Source: Tetrastigma voinierianum
Taxonomy: Eukaryota > Streptophyta > Magnoliopsida > Vitales > Vitaceae
Assembly (NCBI GenBank): GCA_016808115.1
Contig: JAEQBH010000651.1
Span: 1,488,001 to 1,552,000, forward strand
Length of the DNA stretch: 64,000 nt
Direction of reading: 5' to 3'
The position numbers were made by a program, and so were the translations under genes. The notes under the pieces are model-generated. The model did no database searches. It saw only the letters and a list, made by a program, of their open reading frames with translations, and was not told where the DNA came from. Shown piece by piece: positions 57,406 through 64,000 of this stretch. The stretch's first letter is position 1, and every line of letters begins with the position of its first letter.

Positions 57406-57734
57406 TGATTAGTACCCAAAAAGTGCTATTTTGAGCCCTATTTGAGATAGGTTTTGAGTGCTTTTTGCGCACTAACTGCGCTCAATTGCCAATTGAAGTG
57501 TTGTTAAGGCCTCTTAGTATCACTTATGCCGCTTAGTGGTATTTTTGTTGTTTTGCAGGTTTTTGCATTACTTTGAGAGTTCAATATCGAAATATAAGGC
57601 CATCCATGAAGATCGAATCTGATTTATCAGCCTTCAAACATCTCAAAGTAAAATTCAATGAAGAAATGAAGGCAAAGGAGAAGAAATGATGCAAAGAGGA
57701 GTGTGCAAAGAAAGAATATGCAAACCTGTGGAAT

Positions 57735-58065
57735 TTTAAGCAAGATTGCTAAATTTCACGATTTCAAAATCTCAGAATCATAATAAAATTTCAGACTTGC
57801 TAAAAATTGCAATCTTAGCGAATTGAGAAATTTCGCTAGGCATTCAAAATCTTCGCTAGTTACCGTGCCTAGCTTAAATTATGCATTCGCTTATCTCTCA
57901 AAAAACATTTCGCTGCTTAGCAAAATTTCGCTAGCTAGTGAAAAACCGTCAAAGGCATAGCGTAAATCTTCGACATTTCGCTATTCGTACTCGCTACCTA
58001 GCGAAATTTTCGCTATTCAATAAATTTTCGCTACATAGATAAATTGGTCTGCATAGCGAAATTAC
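57735..58065. repeat. GCGAAA/TTTCGC motif array in I 5' LTR
   Basis: About 330 bp with at least ten copies of GCGAAATTT, AAATTTTCGCTA or close variants in both orientations, some joined into palindromes. The last copy lies about 117 bp before the TATA box. It is the longest of the arrays in the window. Confidence 0.75.
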
Positions 58066-58178
58066 CTGCCTTGTCATCTTTTTGTAATTAATGTAAACCG
58101 ACCTCATTTTGGTGTATTACTATTCCTTGCTTAGCCACAATATGTTAGACTTTTCTTATGTATTACACATTGGTGGTC

Positions 58179-58185
58179 ATATAAG
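58179..58185 (+). promoter_or_regulatory. TATA box of I 5' LTR
   Basis: GTCATATAAGCC, related to GGCTATATAAGCC of elements B and D and in the same relative place. Confidence 0.5.
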
Positions 58186-59049
58186 CCCCCATTTTTGTAA
58201 CCCTCCTTCCTGCACCCTTGGCATTTCAATACAATTTCGTGTTTTCATTTTAGGTTTGTTTTTTCTCTTCTCTCTCCCTTTTTCTCTCATTTTCTGTGCT
58301 ATCAAACAACCCTCTTGAGGATGACAACTCAATAGAGATGTTGGCGTTTCTTTTCTTTGAAGAGGAAGGTAGCTGCTAGCTTGGTTGTGGGCGCTTGCAG
58401 GTTGTCCTCATGTGTTAAATGCTACGTGCAATCGTATTTATGGCTCCCATCTTCTCAAACTAGGGGCTGAATATCATTTAATGTCATTAATTTGGCCAAT
58501 ACTTGCTATGTGCTTTAGATACAATGTATTATTATGCAGATGTAATCGTGGTTTTTAGATGTTTTACTTGTTTTCATTGAAATGATATTGAATGTTAGGG
58601 GTTTCAAATCGGTGGCAATAAGATGCACGCGCCTGTGTTGGACTAAATAGGAGGATTCTTAGGTTAGGTTTGCTAGTTAAACAAAGATCCGTTATGGCTT
58701 GACTATAGGTTGCTTGTTTCACGCAGATAAAACTTGAGATACTTGGTTTGCCCTATGTTATCGGGTTAGTGACCTAAACCTTCAAAGTTACCTTTTCTCA
58801 CTTCAATACTTTAGTTTTTACAATTAATTATTTGGCCAAACAACTCACATCGAAGTAAACAAATCCAAAATCTAAAATTAAAAGCCTCACCATTTTCAAC
58901 ACCGGCACAAGTCATTCATAGGATGAAACTCCATCCCCGTGTTCGACCCTAGATCGCTATATCAAGCAGCAGCTTGACTACGCAGAGGGAGGAACTAGGA
59001 CTACAAATTTTGTTGATTCCGAATCACCCATCGCGGCAATTTAATCAAA

Positions 59050-59066
59050 TGGCGTTGCCGATGGTG
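59050..59066 (+). promoter_or_regulatory. Element I primer-binding site
   Basis: TGGCGTTGCCGATGGTG is a tRNA-Asp-type site in which three bases (GCC) seem to be deleted. Confidence 0.6.
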
Positions 59067-59375
59067 CTAAACCACGCTTGATAAGTTGAAGTGTACTTGT
59101 GATCAACATCACAAGTGAAGGTGACCTTTTAACCCTTTTGAATCTTTAGCTCGTAATTGCAAGTGTTCATCAATCTCGGCAAGAATCGGTGAGATCGCTT
59201 TTGTTTTTTGTTTACGTTAGTTTTTTATTTTGGCAATAATAACCCTTTTGCAAGTTGGTTTGTAGTTTTGTTGTGTCTCGCTTGTGTATCATTTGTGTAT
59301 GCAAAAAGATCGGGACAAGAGGAATAATGGGTAGATTACAAAGGATCAAGACACCCGCCAAGATACATAGTGAGG
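59067..59375 (+). other. Element I leader
   Basis: Untranslated leader, T-rich around 59,190-59,250; it parallels the leader of element B. No ORF. Confidence 0.5.
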
Positions 59376-60940
59376 ATGGATCCTCTCGCTCTCAAGAACA
59401 GCCAGTAGCCGGCTGAAGGTCCCCCAATGAATCCAACCGCATACAGGTCAATGAGGGAACATATCCACCTCCAGAGTTACGCCTTCCTCGCATCATACCT
59501 CCCCGTCAAGATGTAGCAGCGAGGCCCTACTGCACTCTTCTCCCTGAATATTATCATGGTATGGAAATGAAAACTTACACACACATATAAGGGATTTTGA
59601 GGAAGTTTGCACTACCTTTAAGGAAGGTATGATTGACATGGATTTACAAAGTCAAAGCATTTCCACCCTAAAGGACAAGGCCAAGATTTGCCTGAACCCA
59701 CCAGGCTCGAACCATAAGAAATCGGCCGAGTCGCAAAGGCACTCCAAAGAAGTTCTTCAAGGTCATGTACACAATAATTCAGCAGACAAATTTATACCTT
59801 TGCAGCTCAAGATGGTGTGAGGTTTCACAAGGCTGGAGAGATTTATGGAGACCATCGTACGCCCACAATTCGCTGGCTTTCGGGCGCTCCTGGATACATG
59901 GAACCACTTTACGGAGGTAAGGCCCCCGCCATGAGACAATTGTTAGAAACCACAGGTGGTGAGATTTTCCTCGAGCGTTACCTGGCAGCCACGATTTTTA
60001 AACCATGGCTGAACTTGCGGCTGGGATGAAACAAAACCTAGATAAATGGAACAATGAGGCCCCTCACTTAACTTTAGAGAATCTATACACACGCTTTATG
60101 ACATACAGAAATGAAAGTTTTTCAGAATTTCAACCTTAGCTAGAAGGCGTGAGTATATTTGAAGGAAAAAGGCTCCATGAAGTGCATGTATGATTGGAAA
60201 ACAACGCATCAACCCATTCACCACTTTCCAATCCAATGTGTAATCAGAGAACATGATAATGAGGTTCCATCACTGAAGCATTTGATGTCGAGTTAGCAAA
60301 TGTTGTAGGTCAATACAAGCCACTACAACCTAATACCCAATATGGTAATACTCTACAATTCCAACCTGGAGGAATCACCCTAACCTTCATGGAGACCTAA
60401 TCCCCTCGCTCATGTAAATTCTAGGTGCCAGCCAACAATTTGTTCTAATTGAACCACAACCACCTCCATCCTCACCGTGGGAATGTCATTTCAAATTTGA
60501 GTAAGGTGGTGGTAATTCAGAAGAACAAAAGGATCAATGCACTATACAAAAGGATTGACACTGCAGAGAGGCACTTTAATAAAAAGAAGACGGTCGAGAG
60601 CAATCTAACAAAGAGAATTTATAACCTGCAGAATCCCAACTCTACAAAGATCAACAATATTCGAGGCATGCAGATATATGTTGTCCCTTTCCTAAACACT
60701 CGCTGTAATCCAAAGGAAACTATGAGATAGTTTGGTTTCAGCAATTTTGAAATGGATGAAGTTAAAGCTATAATCACACCGAGGAGCGGGAAAGAGGTTG
60801 ATCACCCCATGCCAAAGCCACACAAGACTCCAAACAGTGGAGAATGCAGGCATATTCTCCCCAAAAGGAGGACTCAGCCAAAATCGTCATACCACCTCCC
60901 GTTTCCTGGCATAGAGGCAAAGAAGAAGGCATCTCAATGA
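59376..60940 (+). pseudogene. gag: Element I gag, broken
   Basis: ATG at 59,376 (MDPLALKNSQ, then a stop) aligns with B's gag start at 9,129. Later pieces are NPTAYRSMRE, EYYHGMEMKTYTHI, stop, RDFEEVCTTFKEG (59,590-59,630) and MIDMDLQSQSISTLKDKAKI. Then comes MRQLLETTGGEIF (59,930), a coiled-coil-like stretch at 60,449-60,730 and MDEVKAIITPRSGKEVDHPM (60,752), which ends gag and leads to protease. Frames shift several times. Confidence 0.75.
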
Positions 60941-61620
60941 CCAGGGCATCTGAAGTCCCCAAGGCGGGTAAAAGTCAACATACCTCTTTTGGACATAAGC
61001 AAACAAGTCCACACTTTATGCAAAAAATTTTGAAAGATCTTTTCCGCAAATCAAGAAGGGATTAGGTATTGAGAAAAGGCATTTCTTGCTGGCTTGAGTC
61101 GATGCCGTAATCCAAAACAAGAATCGATCCAATCTGAGGATCGGGATCTCCCAGCGATTTCGGTAAATATTGGTGGGACTTGGCCATGAACTCGAAATCC
61201 TCCTACACTTGACTTAGGAGCCGAGTGTGAACCTCTGTCGTGATACGTGTACAAGCGATTAGGTTTGGGTGAACCAAACCTACCAATATCACACTATCAT
61301 GAAGTAGATAGATCGGTGAAGATCCCTAAGGGGATAGTTGAGGATGTCTTAGTGAAGATAGACAAAATTCTACTACCCGATGCGAGTTTTGCAGTGTATA
61401 TTATGACCAATTGCAAATAGGCCCAATCATGTGCCAATTATCCTAGAACCATTTTTGGCCATGATACAATCATCAATTCTTGGGAATGAGTCCATGCAAC
61501 TTAAATTTGGCAACATGACCTTGGAGTTGAACATATTTCACTTGAGCAACAGCTTCAGAAATTAATGGAAGCTGAAATCAAAGTGACTAATGATGTGTGC
61601 TTTCGAGTGTAGCCGGGGAT
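60941..61620 (+). pseudogene. Element I aspartic protease, broken
   Basis: The pre-protease segment reads RVKVNIPLLDISKQV (60,970). Protease pieces are AISVNIGGTWP (61,155), DLGAECEPLS (61,210), RLGLGEPNLP (61,255) and IPKGIVEDVLVKIDKILLPD (61,330). TIFGHDTIIN (61,450) stands where ILGRPFLAT is normal. The active-site DLGA is retained in one frame. Stops and frameshifts disable it. Confidence 0.75.
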
Positions 61621-61825
61621 CGCGGGGGAAGTGAATGACGAGAACTACAGGGATATAGCCAGCCCGGTGAAGCGGTGTTTTGAATGCGCCATCGGAAGCC
61701 TTTGTGGGACGGTACTTCAAGTCGATCCATCGGTGAAAGCCAGAACAATATTGGAAATCGACACCGAGATCGACTCCGGACCAACGCCTTGGGTTGAGGA
61801 GATCATCCTCCTTGACCCTCCTTGA
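61621..61825 (+). pseudogene. Element I post-protease segment
   Basis: The frame at 61,631-61,825 (MNDENYRDIASPVKRCFECA..., ending EEIILLDPP) is the acidic segment that normally links protease to RT. A stop after LLDPP is followed by AT-rich non-coding sequence, not RT. This marks the place where pol is missing. Confidence 0.55.
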
Positions 61826-61879
61826 GCAATTTGGTAAAATTGAGCTGATTTGGTGTTCTCACAAACCAAATTGCAGCTC

Positions 61880-62065
61880 AACAAATTTTTCTTTTTATTT
61901 TAATTTAGTCAATTTCGATAATTTCAGTTATTTTTAGAAAGTTTCCTAATTTAGTAATTTTCTATTTTTAGTAATTATGTATTTTTTTTTATTAACTTGT
62001 TTTAAATTTTAATTATAGTTTTAATATAATTTTTGTTTTTAAATTATTAATATTTTATCTTGGGA
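61880..62065. other. AT-rich spacer before ORF3 of element I
   Basis: Nearly pure A/T. It corresponds to the spacer at 25,646-25,835 in element B, which there separates integrase from ORF3. Confidence 0.6.
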
Positions 62066-62229
62066 AATCGATTTGTAGGTGAGCGGTTTAGCTGATTTAT
62101 TTATAATGTCGAAATTTGGTGAAACGACTCTTCGACTTCCTTTTGGGCGTTATTTAAACGAGGAGGGCCAAAGTTTCGAGTCCTTCATTTTCTCCTCCTA
62201 GCCAGGAGCCCTGGTTTTGGGAGCCCTTC

Positions 62230-63950
62230 TTCCTTGGCCAGATGCGCTGACCACGACCACGACGGGCGCGAGCCCTACATTTCCACCACCCCTCCCTCTG
62301 GCCGTGGTAGCCCTTGCCCACTGTTCAAGCCGTGTGGGTTGACCATGACAGAGCCACGTTTGGCGGCTCATTGCGCGTGCACCACGTGGGCTACGTGCTC
62401 GCTACTTATTTCCGGCACCACGTGCTGTTGCGTGCGAGGGCCAACTCTGCGCTAGGCACAAGCTACCAGCTGCCGCGATGTGAGCGTGCCGCATCTGGTA
62501 CCGCCGGTGCTCCGACACATTGCGCTCGTGCCTTGAGATAGCCTGCATTGATTTTCCTAGCTTTGCGCCAGCACCAGCTCCAGCGGTGGTTGGTGTAGTC
62601 GTAGGCCTTGGTCCCTGCCCGTGAGCACTGGTCGGCTTTCTTGCCGGTCTTAGCTGGTTTCATTTTCATCGATGGGCCACCCTAGTTTCTTTTCGGTCTA
62701 GTGATGTAGTTCGTGCGGAGGTGGGTCACGCCTCAGGCCTCGGGTCGATTCGGTACCCCAGGCTAGAGGGTAGGCCCGGTTCATTTCCGGTTCGAGACCA
62801 CCGGCGCCGGCTCATCCTGGCAGGGGCGGTCTCGAGGCCTCGGGGATTCGGCTGATACCGAGACTTCGGATGGGACCCGGGCCCCAGGTCACCGGTCACG
62901 CGGCGGATCTGGAGGGCCGGCCCTCGGCGAGCCGCATCGGGCCTGGTGAGTCATCCTCCATCAGGCCTCGGCCATACGCCCGGCCATGCGACGACATCAT
63001 CGCCTCGGTTGTCGCCTACCTCCGGATTAGGAATGGGTTGTTTGTCGGGCACGATTCAGGAAAGTCGCACTACGCTCGAGGACTTTCATCGAGTCTTACT
63101 ATGATATCCGGCATTGTGGTGATCCAGTTAGAGTTATGAGGTTGATTCTTGTTATTCCCTCGCAGCCTTCATGACCCGGCGGTATTAGCCCCGGTGGTCG
63201 CTGCCGGTTTATCACTCGATGGCGTCTCGGGAGGCGGTGAAGTCATTCGAGCTTGGGTTCTCACATAGATGATCGCCGGGTACTCGGAGTGGTAGATATT
63301 CCCTGTGACTTTAGGCTGCGTATCTGTGACTTGGTCGGAGGGTTATCGGGCTTGGGCCCGCCTTACTCAGCGGGAGATGGATTCGATATCTTGGCGAGAC
63401 ACCCGCAGTGAGGCGGTACTCTTTAGGAGCGACTCAGCCTCAAATGCTGGTCGATCCACCTCTTGAGTTGACTTATTCAGCTACGGCGTATGCAATGGAG
63501 GAGCCATCTTGGGCTCTTTCTGGGATCTCGGAGGATCTTGGTTTAGTCCCTACGGCGGTGATGACCTCCTTGATGCATTTGAAGAAAGGTCCGCCGGAAG
63601 GGGGCCACAGTTCGACGGAGAGTCTCTGTTCAGCGATCGCAGAGACACTATACCGAGGTCGAGCACTTGGGTTTTCCGGAGGAGCCCCGGATAGAGAGGA
63701 GGATCCGATGCCCTCTGGTTCTGTCATTGGAGCGAGTGATGGCCATGCCGTATCTTTTATCCTCCGGCGGGACCCAGGAGGTTCAGTCCACGAGCGGTAG
63801 AGCGGAGTCGAGTTCGCATATGTCCCCTCCATCTCCTCCTCCACGACCTTATACATCATGCGGTACGATACACGGCCCATCTTACACATCACATCATTCG
63901 CGAGATGCGTTCGTGCCCGGCTGAGAGAGATAGCGGGCGTGATGGATGCG
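62230..63950 (+). pseudogene. Element I ORF3, broken, possibly continuing past the edge
   Basis: GC-rich plus-strand frames at 62,234-62,455, 62,870-63,139, 63,408-63,800, 63,509-63,694 and 63,667-63,924. The middle gives LTQREMDSISWRDTRSEAVL (63,370) and AFEERSAGRGPQFDGESLF (63,580). Then FPEEPRIERRIRCPL (63,670) and a Ser/Pro-rich tail SPPSPPPRP follow. The order parallels ORF3 of element B at 25.84-27.64 kb. No catalytic motif is evident and function is unknown. It resembles an uncharacterised protein I associate with grapevine gypsy elements. Frameshifts are frequent. Confidence 0.6.
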
Positions 63951-64000
63951 ATACGTTCGTGCGGCTACCGGTGACCTGGTCGAGAGGTTGGCTTAGTGTC

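Larger units (their letters stand above)
57406..59047 (+). repeat. Element I 5' LTR
   Basis: Starts TGATTAGTACCC and ends TTAATCA, two bases before the primer site. At 1.64 kb it is the longest LTR of the family here, largely because of a longer motif array (57,735-58,065). Confidence 0.75.
57406..64000 (+). mobile_element. Element I: gag-protease-ORF3 LTR element without RT or integrase, runs off window
   Basis: 5' LTR (57,406-59,047), primer site, gag, protease, an AT-rich spacer and ORF3 in this order. RT, RNase H and integrase are missing between protease (ends about 61.6 kb) and the AT-rich spacer (61.88 kb). In element B that same type of spacer follows integrase. The 3' LTR lies beyond the window. 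Expected target duplication: ACCGT. Confidence 0.75.

Noticed and set aside
57735..58065. CRISPR or satellite array
   Set aside because: The GCGAAA motifs are short, in both orientations, unevenly spaced and confined to LTRs; no direct repeat with unique spacers, and the context is eukaryotic.
63473..63892. 139-codon minus-strand ORF
   Set aside because: Shadow of ORF3 of element I; the plus strand carries the residues shared with element B.

Overview
The window reads as plant nuclear DNA, most likely from a woody eudicot. I found no cellular gene. Almost every base I can assign belongs to decayed Ty3/gypsy LTR retrotransposons of the Athila/Tat group. The gag proteins and the extra 3' ORF resemble proteins I associate with grapevine-type (Vitaceae) elements, but that is memory, not a search. 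All coding regions are broken by stops and frameshifts, so they are listed as pseudogenes; strand and domain order remain readable. Element letters A to I below are mine.

Layout. 1-3.8 kb: unassigned sequence, an AT-rich patch and a probable LTR fragment. 3.8-44.5 kb: a Russian-doll nest. Host element A lies on the minus strand: its left LTR is at 3,819-6,023, then ORF3, integrase, RT, protease and gag, ending in a partial right LTR at about 43,630-44,490. Element B (+, 7,410-30,499) sits in A's ORF3, and element C (+, 13,024-24,416) sits in B's pol between RNase H and integrase. Element D (-, 34,876-41,695) sits between A's gag and protease and is bounded on both sides by the 5-bp duplication AGCAT.

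44.5-47.1 kb: fragment E, a Tat-type LTR end, a tRNA-Arg-like primer site and gag. 47.1-64 kb: a second nest, open at the right edge. Element F (-, RNase H, RT, protease, gag) is cut at 51,136 by G (+), G at 55,230 by H (-), and H at 57,405 by I (+), which runs off the window.

B, D, H and I share one LTR family (start TGATTAGT). B carries gag, protease, RT, RNase H, integrase and ORF3. D and I carry gag and protease but no RT or integrase, and G (another family) shows the same lack in the part visible here. Such elements would depend on an autonomous relative such as an intact B. The most interesting regulatory signal is an array of GCGAAA/TTTCGC motifs, partly palindromic, about 100-117 bp upstream of the TATA box in the LTRs of this family. 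The array differs in length and arrangement between copies and is absent from one of D's two LTRs.
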